A stretch of 64,000 nt of DNA, taken from Actinomycetales bacterium. Lineage in GTDB: Bacteria > Actinomycetota > Actinomycetes > Actinomycetales > Dermatophilaceae. The notes beneath the pieces are model-generated. The model had not been told where the DNA came from. It did no database searches and saw only the letters and a program-made list of their open reading frames with translations. The stretch spans positions 168,741 to 232,740 of the forward strand of contig JADJVI010000050.1 of the NCBI GenBank assembly GCA_016710645.1, read 5' to 3'. A program made the position numbers and the translations under genes. Below, one piece after another: positions 18,628 through 27,117 of this stretch (the first letter of the stretch is position 1; each line of letters opens with the position of its first letter).

Positions 18628-19872
18628 ATGACCGGTGGCGAGGTTAGGTCGGTCGGCATTGTCGGAGCGGGAATCGTCGGGCTGTCGACGGCATACTTCC
18701 TGCAGTCCGCGGGAGTCCAGGTCACCATCTTCGACCGCAAAGGCGTTGCCGCCGGCGCGAGTTGGGGCAACGCCGGGTGGCTGACCCCGGGCATGGCGGT
18801 GCCGCTGCCTGAGCCCGCGGTGTTGCGTTATGGCATGCGGGCGCTGCTGAGCCCGAGTTCCCCGGTCTATGTGCCGCCGACGAGCAACCCGACAACGTTG
18901 AGCTTCCTCGCCCAGTTCGCGCGCAACTGCACGGCCTCGCGCTGGCGCAAGGCGATGCAGGGGCTCATCCCGCTCAACAACCGCGCGCTGGAGGGCTTCG
19001 ACGCCCTCGCCGACGGAGGCGTCGACTCGCCGGTGCGCGACGCGGAGCCGTTCATCGCGGCATACCGGACGGCAAGTGACCGCGAGGCACTGGTCGAGGA
19101 GTACCAGCACATTCACGCAGCCGGTCAGCGCATCGACTACGACCTCATCAGTGGCGACCAGGCCCGCGAGATCGAGCCGGCGCTATCCGAAGAGGTGCGC
19201 GCGGCGATCCTCATCCATGGTCAGCGGTTCATCGACCCGGCGAATTACGTTGCAGCGCTGGGCGATCTGGTCATCTCGCAAGGTGCGATCTTGCACATCC
19301 AGCCAGTGACGAGCGTGACGTCCGGCCCCGACGGCGCGCAGATCAACGGTCAACGCTTTGACGCGGTGGTCATCGCGACGGGCGCTCTGCTCAATGGTCT
19401 GGCGCGGGACTTCGGCGTCAAGACGATCGTGCAGGCCGGGCGCGGCTACAGCTTCAGCGTCGAGTGCGAGCACCTGCCGGTCGGGCCGATCTACTTCCCG
19501 ACCCAGCGCCTGGCCTGCACGCCGCTGCAGAACGGTCGGCTGCGAGTGGCCGGGATGATGGAGTTCCGCCCGGCTGATGCACCGCTGGACCCGCGCCGCA
19601 TCCAGGCCCTCGTCTCCGCGGGCAACGCCCTGCTGGAGGGCGCAGACCTCAATGACCGGCAAGACGAGTGGGTCGGTGCCCGCCCGGTCACGGCCGACGG
19701 ACTGCCGGTCATCGGCCGCACCGCTGACCCCCGCGTCTATGTCGGCGGTGGGCATGGGATGTGGGGCGTGTTGCTCGGTCCGATCACGGGTCGCCTTCTC
19801 GCGCAACAGATCACGACCGGGCGTATGCCGTCCGAGCTCGCCGCGGTCGACCCGCTGCGGGGTCGCCGCTGA
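18628..19872 (+). CDS. FAD-dependent amine/D-amino-acid oxidoreductase (DadA-like)
   Basis: 414 residues. VGIVGAGIVGLSTAYFLQ is the N-terminal Rossmann FAD-binding motif, GASWGNAGWLTPGMAVPLPE is characteristic of the D-amino-acid dehydrogenase DadA branch of the DAO family, and VYVGGGHGMWGVLLGP is the C-terminal FAD contact. GARPVTADGLPVIGR is the family's substrate-side segment. Expected to oxidise D-amino acids or proline-like amines. Single gene with its own spacer carrying two inverted decamers (18417 and 18521). Confidence 0.88.
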   Translation: MTGGEVRSVGIVGAGIVGLSTAYFLQSAGVQVTIFDRKGVAAGASWGNAGWLTPGMAVPLPEPAVLRYGMRALLSPSSPVYVPPTSNPTTLSFLAQFARNCTASRWRKAMQGLIPLNNRALEGFDALADGGVDSPVRDAEPFIAAYRTASDREALVEEYQHIHAAGQRIDYDLISGDQAREIEPALSEEVRAAILIHGQRFIDPANYVAALGDLVISQGAILHIQPVTSVTSGPDGAQINGQRFDAVVIATGALLNGLARDFGVKTIVQAGRGYSFSVECEHLPVGPIYFPTQRLACTPLQNGRLRVAGMMEFRPADAPLDPRRIQALVSAGNALLEGADLNDRQDEWVGARPVTADGLPVIGRTADPRVYVGGGHGMWGVLLGPITGRLLAQQITTGRMPSELAAVDPLRGRR

Positions 19873-19879
19873 GCTGGCT

Positions 19880-20287
19880 TCAGGCGGGCGTGTGGTTGGT
19901 CGCCCAGGCCCGGGCGACCAACTCGCGCAGCACTGACTCGTCGACGGCAGCGAGGCTCCTGAGGTAGAGGCAGCCCTTGCCGGTCGTGTGCGGTCCGAGC
20001 CGGTCGAGCAGGTCGGTGTTACTGCCGTAGAAGGTCAATCCATAGAGGGTGAGCGCGGCCTTGCGAGGCGCCAGGCCGACGACGAACCATTCATGCGCCT
20101 TGCCGTCGGCCGTGCGATAGGGCTGCCTGCCGAAGCCGAGCATCGAGGTGCCCCAGGCGACCGGTTCTGCGCCAGTGACCTCGCGGATGATCTCGACGGC
20201 GCGAGCGGCGTCATCCCGGCGGGCGGTGGTCGGGGCGGTGGCCAGGACATCGGCCACGCTGAGATGGGGCTGCGGCTGGGTGGTCAC
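19880..20287 (-). CDS. DUF1801 (YdhG-like) protein
   Basis: 135 residues from GTG 20287; the longer upstream frame is arginine-rich shadow. EPVAWGTSMLGFGRQPY, EWFVVGLAPRKAALTLYGL and GKGCLYLRSLAAVDESVLREL are the strand-and-turn features of the YjbR/YdhG double-wing family DUF1801, which is small, soluble and of unknown role. Convergent with the oxidoreductase, 8 bp between stops. Confidence 0.8.
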   Translation of the reverse strand: MTTQPQPHLSVADVLATAPTTARRDDAARAVEIIREVTGAEPVAWGTSMLGFGRQPYRTADGKAHEWFVVGLAPRKAALTLYGLTFYGSNTDLLDRLGPHTTGKGCLYLRSLAAVDESVLRELVARAWATNHTPA

Positions 20288-20376
20288 CGGCCCATCATCC
20301 CCGGCCGGACGGCATACCGGGCAGTGGTTGTGTGTATCCCGAAGGTGCGGCGCCGTCGCGAGGCGAGCCGACGAAG

Positions 20377-21069
20377 TCAGAGGGCGGCTGCGACGAAAGA
20401 CCCCAGCACGAGCACGAGAGCTGCGACCGATCGAAGACCCCGAGCCGCGGTCGATCGGGCGGGCCGATCGCTGATCGCCTGAAAGCCGAGCCAGGACGCC
20501 GCTCCCACGCAGGCTAGTCCGCGGACCGCCCGGATGAACTCGAGGTCTCCGGTGAGGAACATCCCGGCATAGGCGATCACGAGAAGCACCGCGAGACACT
20601 CGACGCCGATGGCGAACACCAGGAGCATGCACCCGGGGCTCCCAGGCTCGCGCGTGATCCGGGGCATGGTCTGACCTGGGCTGGATCTCGCGACCTGGCT
20701 CGGCTCATCCCGCCGCGTCACCGGTGGCGTGCCCCGCGTGACCTTCGCGGCGTTCGCGGCATTCCACGCCACATCGCGGGCCGCGCGCGATCCGCGCTTG
20801 CGGTGGCTCTTCTTGGACTGACGCGGTGGTCGCGTGGGGGGCGAGTCTTGCGGCCCGAGGGTCTGGTCCTGCGGCGCAGACTTCGTCTCGTGTGGCCGCA
20901 CCCGTGCGTCGCGGGGAGCGGGTGTGGAGGTCGGCGATGGGTGCGACGGGGGCAGCGGTGCCTCGGCCGGGGCTGGTGCAGGGGGCGAATCCGCCGGCGG
21001 GAGGTGGCTCCACGGGCCCTCGGCCAGCGGGTCCTGCCCACTCAGCGGGTCACGGTTGTCCCAGCTCAC
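20377..21069 (-). CDS. Proline-rich two-span membrane protein (paralogue 1)
   Basis: 230 residues from GTG 21069. The first 140 residues are proline-rich and basic cytoplasmic sequence, followed by two spans near the C-terminus (LLVFAIGVECLAVLLVIAYA; then SVAALVLVLGSFVAAAL) with a short span-like stretch between. The opening VSWDNRDPL is nearly the same as that of the next gene, and both share the same upstream promoter, so they are a duplicated pair. An extended -10 element ends six bases before the GTG, suggesting a leaderless mRNA. Confidence 0.65.
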   Translation of the reverse strand: MSWDNRDPLSGQDPLAEGPWSHLPPADSPPAPAPAEAPLPPSHPSPTSTPAPRDARVRPHETKSAPQDQTLGPQDSPPTRPPRQSKKSHRKRGSRAARDVAWNAANAAKVTRGTPPVTRRDEPSQVARSSPGQTMPRITREPGSPGCMLLVFAIGVECLAVLLVIAYAGMFLTGDLEFIRAVRGLACVGAASWLGFQAISDRPARSTAARGLRSVAALVLVLGSFVAAAL

Positions 21070-21075
21070 TCCGGG

Positions 21076-21084
21076 ATTATCGCA
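21076..21084 (-). promoter_or_regulatory. Extended -10 element, probable leaderless promoter
   Basis: TGCGATAAT on the minus strand, six bases before GTG 21069. A start of transcription six to seven bases downstream would fall on the start codon. Confidence 0.55.
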
Positions 21085-21163
21085 ACCGTCGGGTGGCCGA
21101 GGAGGGACCACGCGGCTTGCCGGCCGGGGTCACCACCCGGCATACCGACCGGGGAGTGGGGCG

Positions 21164-21736
21164 CTACTTCCAGCCGATGATGGCGAAGGACACCGCGAGC
21201 AGGACCGCCGTCCCCAGCAGGTGCAGCGGCAGGCTGATGGTGCGCGGAGGGGCGACCTCGGTGCGGACGACGCGGCCGGACTGCCAGAGCGCGACGCCGC
21301 TGACGACCCCCGCCGGCAGTGCGCGCGACAGCGGGAGGGCGTGGGTGAGCCACATCCCGAAGATCGCGATGGTCACGAGGGCCGACACCGCGCACGCGGC
21401 GACAAAGACGATCGCGATCAGCTTGTTGACCGCGCCGAGTCTCAGTCGCGCAGATGGATCCGGGTTGGCGGGACGGTCCTGCGGCGTCGGGTGGACGGCG
21501 TCCTGGATGTCTTTCCACCAGGGAAACCCGGGGCCCACCGGACGCCGCGAGCCGGGGCGAGGCTTCGGCGGGGCGTCGGCCGGAGTCTCGTAGGGCACCT
21601 GTGGGATCGGCGTGAGCGGCGGTTCGGCCGGCCCGTCGAGATCGGCCTGCGCCCACGACCCGTCCAGGAGGGGATCGCGCTGGAAGAGGGGGTCGGTCTG
21701 CCCGCCGTCCCCACCATCCCGGTCGTCCCAGCTCAC
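21164..21736 (-). CDS. Membrane protein, paralogue 2 of the VSWD pair
   Basis: 190 residues from GTG 21736. It has the same build as its neighbour: an N-terminal VSWDDRDGG motif, a Pro-rich cytoplasmic part with WWKDIQDAVHP, then three hydrophobic stretches (LIAIVFVAACAVSALVTIAI, LPAGVVSGVAL, LLGTAVLLAVSFAIIGW). No recognised domain. The upstream sequence repeats the neighbour's extended -10 and spacing. Confidence 0.65.
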   Translation of the reverse strand: MSWDDRDGGDGGQTDPLFQRDPLLDGSWAQADLDGPAEPPLTPIPQVPYETPADAPPKPRPGSRRPVGPGFPWWKDIQDAVHPTPQDRPANPDPSARLRLGAVNKLIAIVFVAACAVSALVTIAIFGMWLTHALPLSRALPAGVVSGVALWQSGRVVRTEVAPPRTISLPLHLLGTAVLLAVSFAIIGWK

Positions 21737-21742
21737 CCTGGG

Positions 21743-21751
21743 ATTATCGCA
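21743..21751 (-). promoter_or_regulatory. Extended -10 element, probable leaderless promoter (second copy)
   Basis: TGCGATAAT on the minus strand, again exactly six bases before a GTG (21736). It is identical in layout to the copy at 21076-21084. Confidence 0.55.
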
Positions 21752-21824
21752 GTGGCGACCACACGGCATACCGGGTCGTCGCCTGCCGAGGTGGCAGTTA
21801 CCGCCTTACCCAGCAGGCGGGAAA

Positions 21825-22579
21825 CTAGGAATCCGGCAACTCGTCCCACCGGTCTTGACAGGTCGGACAAGTCGGCAGCGCGCGATGATCTTGCCGCGGG
21901 ACGAAGAAGGTGCCACACAGGGCTCTGACGGCGTCGCCGTTGATGGTGTGCCCAGCCAGGTGTTGCGATGCGCAAGGTGACTGGTGTCCCCGGGCTGGCT
22001 TGTGGCCAAGACGTTCTGCGTGACCAACGGGCGAAGCGCCTCGACCCGACCAACCCATGCGCCGGGAATCCCGATAGTGGAGTAGGTGTCCGCGTAGCGG
22101 TCCCAACTCTGCTCCGGTGGTTCGATCGAAATGAGCACTCGGAGCGTCAGTTGCCACAAGAGGGCGGCACTGACGCCCCGGGGTTCGGGTCGGATCTCCA
22201 CGACTACCTCGTCCGACTCGTAGCCCGCCTCTCGCACTGGACTGACCTCGATGCTCACGCCCGCCAGCGGCTGCTGACTCATCACGGGATGCCTGACGAC
22301 GAAATGCGCCGAACCGCCCGCGGCGATCCTGGTGAGTTCTTTGCAGATCTGGCGCTGAATGTCCAACTCCCACTCAGTCCGAATTCGCGCGGCTGTCTCC
22401 TGTTTGAGCAGCCTGATGTCGTCGAGAGTAGGGAGCCAGCGCGTCACGTCTCCGGATTTTTGTTCACGAGCAACGCGTTCGTAGAAGTCTTCATGATCCT
22501 GGTGACCGCCTTTCGCCAGGCCGGCAACGACAAGCCACCACACCCCCGACTCTTGGTCCTGCCACACCCGCCGCGCCAC
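21825..22579 (-). pseudogene. Unknown protein with frame-shifted DUF3039-like zinc-binding tail
   Basis: A GTG-started frame from 22579 encodes about 200 plausible residues (TLDDIRLLKQETAARIRTEW, HFVVRHPVMSQQPL). Near 21970 its translation turns into Ser/Thr/Arg-rich nonsense and ends at 21806. The overlapping frame from there to TAG 21825 reads INGDAVRALCGTFFVP then LPTCPTCQDRW, a clear DUF3039-like Cys motif (GxxVxALCGxxxVP, CPxC). The simplest reading is one gene with a one-base frame break at about 21950-21985. A separate 77-codon gene starting at ATG 22058 is the alternative. Confidence 0.55.
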
Positions 22580-22895
22580 TGAGACTGCTTGACCTCCATA
22601 AGGCGGACGCTGGTCGCGCTCTTGATCGGGCCTACCGCCAGATCATGTGCGGGATCGTGGCCGAAGCAGGCGAGAGCCTTGGCGATGATCGGGTGGGGTT
22701 GTTCGCTGAGCGGTGCAGCGGGTGCAGTCCGCGGTAGTCACCCTGGCTCAGCAGACGCCGCGGATGCGCCGAATCCCACCCGGTCGTGAGGTCCTCCGCC
22801 ATGACTCGGAGCGTCGGGCGAGCGCGTCGATTATGCACGCTTCTATCCTGCCGACCTGGTACGACACTGCCGGGATCGGACTCGCCGATCTTCTC
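22580..22895. other. Gap with no convincing gene
   Basis: Between two minus-strand genes. A 68-codon minus frame (22632-22838, GTG start) shows no recognisable motif and has ordinary shadow-like composition. It may be the lost 3' part of the phosphoesterase region. I see no strong hairpin. Confidence 0.3.
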
Positions 22896-23396
22896 TCAGA
22901 GCAAGTCGGCAATCTCATCCGTCGCCGCTGCAGTCGTCACGGTGGCATGGGCGAAACGCAGCGTGGTGCCGAGGTCGCGCAACCGCCATTGGGTATGCCG
23001 TTCGGTCACCTCCGCGCGCCCCTCACCGTCGTAGGGGAAGTGGCTGAGCAGGTACCGCTCGGACCCGACCTTCAGTTCACCGGCGAGCGCCATGGTCGTG
23101 AACACCGCGGCATACAAGTCCCATTCGCCGCCCTTGGAGCGGTAGGCGGGGTGCGGGCGGTCGTGGTTGCCGAGGATGAGGTGCTTGGTGCCGGGCAGGC
23201 TGCTCAGCAGGGTGAGGCCGGCCCGCCAGTCGCCCATGACGACATCGCCGAGCAGCCAGACGGTGTCGTCGGGTGCGACGCGTTCGCACCATCGGGTCGC
23301 GAGCGCGGCGTCGTGTGCGGCCACGCTCGGGAACCCCCGCAGCCCGGATACGAGCACGTGTCCCAGGTGCAGGTCGGAGGTCAGCCAGACAGTCAC
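22896..23396 (-). CDS. Calcineurin-like metallophosphoesterase, shortened
   Basis: 166 residues. The metal-binding motifs are in order: TSDLHLGH (D-x-H), LLGDVVMG (GD), LGNHDRPH (GNHD) and LLSHFPYDG (first late His). The closing GHxH motif expected about 25-30 residues after the last of these is missing: the chain goes from RFAHATVTTAA directly to DEIADLL. The gene may thus carry an internal deletion in its last part, although the expected C-terminal wording survives. An intact relative would hydrolyse phosphoesters in the cytoplasm; activity here is doubtful. Confidence 0.75.
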   Translation of the reverse strand: MTVWLTSDLHLGHVLVSGLRGFPSVAAHDAALATRWCERVAPDDTVWLLGDVVMGDWRAGLTLLSSLPGTKHLILGNHDRPHPAYRSKGGEWDLYAAVFTTMALAGELKVGSERYLLSHFPYDGEGRAEVTERHTQWRLRDLGTTLRFAHATVTTAAATDEIADLL

Positions 23397-23468
23397 CCCA
23401 GCACGGTATGCCGTGCCGCTCGCCTCCGTCGCCTGGTTTTGACGCGACCCGATGGCGGCGCCGCTCGG

Positions 23469-24254
23469 TCAGCTCAGATCGGCCAACCGGCTGAGGAGTT
23501 GTGCCGAGACGTAGGCTCCGGCAGCGTCGACGTCATATCCCTCGGGGAGTCGTCGCACGAGGGGATCGAGGTCATGCCGGAACGTGGAGTCGGCGAGTTT
23601 GGCGGCGAGATTGGCCTGGGCTACATCCGCTGTCAGCCCCGAAGGACGGTATGACGCGAACGCTGCGAGGATGTCTGTCGGCTCCAGATCGAGCTGAGTG
23701 AGTGCCAGCCAGAGGTCATAAAGATCCCGGCCCTTGGAACGTTGATAGAGCGCCCGGATCTTAGTCGCCACGAGCTCGGCGGGCTGGAAGATGAGCACAT
23801 CGGCCTCACCAGACCACCAGCTGGAGACGACGCTATGGGGGTGTCTCACCAGGGGGAGTGCCGGCGACCGCTCATGGGTGTTCACCTCGATCTTCAGGCG
23901 CAACGACACACCGGTGGTAGCCGTCGTCCGCCACAGGATCTTGGGGTGCTGACTCAGTCGGGTCCGGGCCTCAAAGCCGAGCAATTGACCCAGCTGGGTC
24001 AGGGCGGACGTGAGTGGCCCGATGCCAGATGCCGAGGTTCGCACGTAGTCGAGGTCCTCGCTGTATCGGTGTGGTTCGGGGAGGAAGAGCTTGTGGAACG
24101 CAGTCCCACCACGGAAGACGAGTTCTTGCCCAAGGTAGGGATCGGTGGCGATGGCGCATATGGCCCGCGAGAGGAGCAGGTCCTGTTCAACCTGCTCGCG
24201 GGTCGGCCAGGGGTGGGCGACACCCCACGCGGTGATGGCGTCGTAAGGGATCAC
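23469..24254 (-). CDS. abiEii: AbiEii-type nucleotidyltransferase toxin
   Basis: 261 residues. LVFRGGTAFHKLFL followed by RYSEDLDYV gives the GG-T/S and DxD motifs of the DNA polymerase beta-type nucleotidyltransferase fold. LKIEVNTHERSP supplies the third acidic strand and ELVATKIRALYQRSKGRDLYDLW is the AbiEii/MenT-like conserved helix. It is the toxin of the type IV AbiE abortive-infection pair, thought to block growth through nucleotide transfer (to tRNA in the MenT branch). The start overlaps the antitoxin stop (ATGA), as usual. Confidence 0.9.
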   Translation of the reverse strand: MIPYDAITAWGVAHPWPTREQVEQDLLLSRAICAIATDPYLGQELVFRGGTAFHKLFLPEPHRYSEDLDYVRTSASGIGPLTSALTQLGQLLGFEARTRLSQHPKILWRTTATTGVSLRLKIEVNTHERSPALPLVRHPHSVVSSWWSGEADVLIFQPAELVATKIRALYQRSKGRDLYDLWLALTQLDLEPTDILAAFASYRPSGLTADVAQANLAAKLADSTFRHDLDPLVRRLPEGYDVDAAGAYVSAQLLSRLADLS

Positions 24255-25048
24255 AGGTCAGGTTCCACCATGCGGTTCACTCGCACATTCCACCGGCGGT
24301 CGAGCGTGCCCATAAGACGAGAAGTGGGATCGAGCCTTGCCGGGGTGGGCGCGCCCGAACGCGCGCTCTGAGCAAGAACGCTGAGGTCGCGAGTTTCACC
24401 GAGATGCTCAAGCACCCACCCCAGCCGACGTAGCGTCGCCGCTGGGTAGTGGTGGGCGAGTGCAATCACGGCACCGAGATCGAAGGCGGGCTGTTCGGAG
24501 AGTTCGACGAGAACGGTCGCGGCGTTGTCGATCCCCCCGACAACGGCAACATCTGTGGCAACGTCCAAGGTCGTCACCGCCACCGTCGACACGAGAGCAG
24601 CCCCTGACCGTGTCACGTGGTCGACTGTCGGCACGAGACCCACCCGCGTTCGATGATGGAATTGGAACAGCGTCCGACCCACTTGCCGGTCCGGGATCTG
24701 ACGGGCGACAGCGACCTGGAAGACCTGGGGGGCTTGGTGAGCCGCTCCAAGCAGTTCGGCGGCTGACAACCATCCAACGTAGTAGTCGACCTCAAGGTGA
24801 GCGGCCAGATGCTGAATCACCTCGATCCCAGGCGGGGCTCCCCAAGTGCGGTATTCGGGCGGGACCGGCAGCCACAAACCCCGCCCAGGCGCCACCCACT
24901 CACCACGCCTGGACGGCGCCTGGAGCCGCTGGCGTACCTGCTGCGGGGGAACCCCGATGACCTCAGCCAGTTCCTCGGTGCTCATGGCGCTGATCCCGCG
25001 GGATAGCGCCCAAGCGGCCGCGTGCGGGGCTGCCACCAGGTCCGTCAT
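24251..25048 (-). CDS. abiEi: AbiEi-type antitoxin/transcriptional repressor
   Basis: 265 residues from ATG 25048, preferred over the upstream TTG because GCAGAGACG lies in front and the inverted repeats then fall in the promoter. The N-terminal winged helix is visible (STEELAEVIGVPPQQVRQRL then RGEWVAPGRGLWL), followed by the AbiEi C-terminal domain (YYVGWLSAAELLGAAHQAPQ). AbiEi proteins neutralise AbiEii and bind inverted repeats in their own promoter. Encoded upstream of the toxin in the standard order. Confidence 0.88.
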   Translation of the reverse strand: MTDLVAAPHAAAWALSRGISAMSTEELAEVIGVPPQQVRQRLQAPSRRGEWVAPGRGLWLPVPPEYRTWGAPPGIEVIQHLAAHLEVDYYVGWLSAAELLGAAHQAPQVFQVAVARQIPDRQVGRTLFQFHHRTRVGLVPTVDHVTRSGAALVSTVAVTTLDVATDVAVVGGIDNAATVLVELSEQPAFDLGAVIALAHHYPAATLRRLGWVLEHLGETRDLSVLAQSARSGAPTPARLDPTSRLMGTLDRRWNVRVNRMVEPDL

Positions 25049-25054
25049 GGCAAT

Positions 25055-25113
25055 CGTCTCTGCATAACGTCTAGTGTCACACAAATCATGACGTTAGATA
25101 TGATCGAGAGACG
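25055..25113. promoter_or_regulatory. AbiE promoter with two nested inverted repeats
   Basis: CGTCTC (25055-25060) mirrors GAGACG (25108-25113), and TAACGTC (25065-25071) mirrors GACGTTA (25090-25096). The block lies directly before the antitoxin start and extends into the last codons of the next gene. This fits negative autoregulation known for AbiEi. AT content is higher than around it. Confidence 0.6.
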
Positions 25114-26593
25114 AACGGTGGGCTGAGCCGCGCGGGATACCGGCCCGGTCCAGGGCTGCCATCAGCGAGGGCCGGCGACGGCATGCCGTGCGCAATTGGC
25201 TGACGTAGGAGTCGTATTCGTCAACTTGACCAGCCGCTGTGAGCAGCTTCCCGATCGTGGCGACCTCGCTTGCGATGACGTCGTAGACCCGAGAGTTGGT
25301 CGGTTCCAGGAGGCTGGCCACGTGCGTGCGGAACAGCTCTGCGGCCCGGAGCGGCTCGCTCTGGGCGCTCGCCGTCGCGAGCTTGCGCCACGACTCCCCG
25401 GATCCGAACCGATCGTGCGCAGCCCAGGCCCGCTGCAGATCTCCCTGGGAGAGCGCGATATCGACCAGGGCTTGGCCATCGTGGTGGGGCCGCGCAGCGC
25501 GCCGTTCGGCCTCGGCCCACGCCCACTCGCGCTCGGTGGCACCGCGCCCGTGTCGGGTGGCGAACTCGTCGAGGTGGCCGAACCTCTCCGGACCCGGGTG
25601 ACCGGCAAAATCCTTGCGCAGCACCGCGATCGCCTCGTCGACCCGCCCGGCCTGTTCGTAGAGATCGACCGCAGCGCCGACCGGCATACCGTGGGCTGTC
25701 GGCCACCGGGAGCCGGCCAGGGCCGCGAGGTCCTCCCACACCGGCCAGCCAAAGGGGGACCCGACGGCGTCGGCAGCGACCGCGCGGTCCAGCCACCCCA
25801 GAGCCTCGGTATGCCGTCCGGCCGCGACCAGCCGCGCCACGATCCCGCCAAACCGCGGCCGAGAACCCATGGCCAATAGGTCGACGGCTTCGTCGACACG
25901 GCCCTCACAGTCAGCCAACTCCAGCCGCAGGAGCCACCATTCGGTGGCCGTCGGGTCCGGCTTTGCGGCGGAGGATGGCGGCAGAGCCACCCCCTGCAGG
26001 AGCTCACGCACCCGCGCGAGGCCGATCGGGCCAAGCGCCTCGGCGACATCGGCCAGCGGCAGATCGAGATGTCGTTCATGGCGGAGGCGCAGCCCAATCA
26101 CCCACTCTGCCAACGCGATCGGCTCGGGCATCGCGGCCCTGCAGGCCGTCACCAAGAGCTCAGTCACCCGGGGAGCGATCTCCTGCAACTCACTCGTGTC
26201 GTTCTCTTGGTCGGCAAGGTGCGGGGCGATGATCTCGACCACTCGCTGGAGAGCCGGCACCAACGCCGGTGCGGCGGACGGCATACCGAGGTGGCGTTCG
26301 AATTCGTCGAGGAGGGCACTCGCCTCGGGGCCGAAGACGAGGACGTCGGGCTCCCAATGTCGACCCCACGGCGCTTCCTCCCACTCGGGGGTGAAGGCGT
26401 GCTCCGCCGCGGCGACGAGGTCGGCGATCGCGCCGCTGGGTTCACCACTGGCGACGGCGGTGCGCACCTCGAGTTCGCGCTGGATGGCGGGGTAGGCGTC
26501 GGCGAGCTCGAGCAGCAGCTCGACCAGATCTGCACGAGACAGCTCGCTGAGGTAGTCGCCGATCGGATCAGACGGCTCGACACGCACGCTCAT
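25094..26593 (-). CDS. Helical-repeat protein (DUF6880/SWIM-associated type), tentative
   Basis: 499 residues from ATG 26593; the much longer open frame upstream is the shadow of the next gene. The N-terminus (DYLSELSRADLVELLLELADAYP) resembles the helical opening of proteins that accompany SWIM zinc fingers, but no SWIM CxCx(n)CxH is present. The rest is a chain of paired helices with TPR-like wording (GRVDEAVDLLAMGSRP, GRHTEALGWLDRAVA, GRVDEAIAVLRKDFA, GDLQRAWAAHDRFG), so a solenoid scaffold. No catalytic motif seen. Its stop overlaps the AbiE operator. Confidence 0.6.
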   Translation of the reverse strand: MSVRVEPSDPIGDYLSELSRADLVELLLELADAYPAIQRELEVRTAVASGEPSGAIADLVAAAEHAFTPEWEEAPWGRHWEPDVLVFGPEASALLDEFERHLGMPSAAPALVPALQRVVEIIAPHLADQENDTSELQEIAPRVTELLVTACRAAMPEPIALAEWVIGLRLRHERHLDLPLADVAEALGPIGLARVRELLQGVALPPSSAAKPDPTATEWWLLRLELADCEGRVDEAVDLLAMGSRPRFGGIVARLVAAGRHTEALGWLDRAVAADAVGSPFGWPVWEDLAALAGSRWPTAHGMPVGAAVDLYEQAGRVDEAIAVLRKDFAGHPGPERFGHLDEFATRHGRGATEREWAWAEAERRAARPHHDGQALVDIALSQGDLQRAWAAHDRFGSGESWRKLATASAQSEPLRAAELFRTHVASLLEPTNSRVYDVIASEVATIGKLLTAAGQVDEYDSYVSQLRTACRRRPSLMAALDRAGIPRGSAHRSSLDHI

Positions 26594-26654
26594 GACGGCA
26601 TTGTCGCCGTGACGTCCGACAGCGCGGCGACCAGCGGATCGTCTAGAGAACCGT

Positions 26655-27095
26655 TCAGTCCGCGTCGTCCTGGGCAGCGGCCGACCAGCCGGTGAGGTCG
26701 GTGATGCGAAAGACGAGGACTCGGTCGAAGGGCTGGTCTCGGTACTGCGGATAACGGTGGGCCAACAACCGCGACAAGACCTCCACGTGTGCCGTCGATG
26801 GGCCTGTCTCCCCATGGAGTTGGGCGCGCACCCACCACAGGCGGGTCCAGTCGCCGGGGTCCCAGTGGTCGACGAGCAAGGTCGCCCGCGGGTCGGCCAG
26901 CAGGTTGCGCTCGCGCTGCAAGGGCCCGTTCGCCTTGGGTTTGACCCGGTCGATCGGCACCCCGACGAAACCGTCCGGGTGCACGGCATACACGACCGGG
27001 ACGGCATCGACCCCGCGGCGAGCGTGCACGGTCGCGAGCACGCCATGGTCGTATGCCGTGAACCGCCGCAGCGCCTCGGCGTCGGTCAGCCGCAT
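26655..27095 (-). CDS. PPOX-class F420-dependent flavin/deazaflavin enzyme
   Basis: 146 residues. It has the split-barrel PPOX layout: LATVHARRGVDAVPVVYAVH at the first strands, the basic cofactor site VPIDRVKPKANGPLQRERNL, and ATLLVDHWDPGDWTRLWWVR. The wording matches the TIGR03668 group of F420-binding reductases. Those enzymes reduce small substrates with F420H2. It lies next to an Fgd-like gene that could recycle the cofactor. Confidence 0.85.
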   Translation of the reverse strand: MRLTDAEALRRFTAYDHGVLATVHARRGVDAVPVVYAVHPDGFVGVPIDRVKPKANGPLQRERNLLADPRATLLVDHWDPGDWTRLWWVRAQLHGETGPSTAHVEVLSRLLAHRYPQYRDQPFDRVLVFRITDLTGWSAAAQDDAD

Positions 27096-27117
27096 GGTCG
27101 GCCCCTGCCAATCCTGC

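Noticed and set aside
26594..27046. Long N-terminal extension of the helical-repeat protein
   Set aside because: It is the out-of-frame image of the PPOX gene at 26655-27095.
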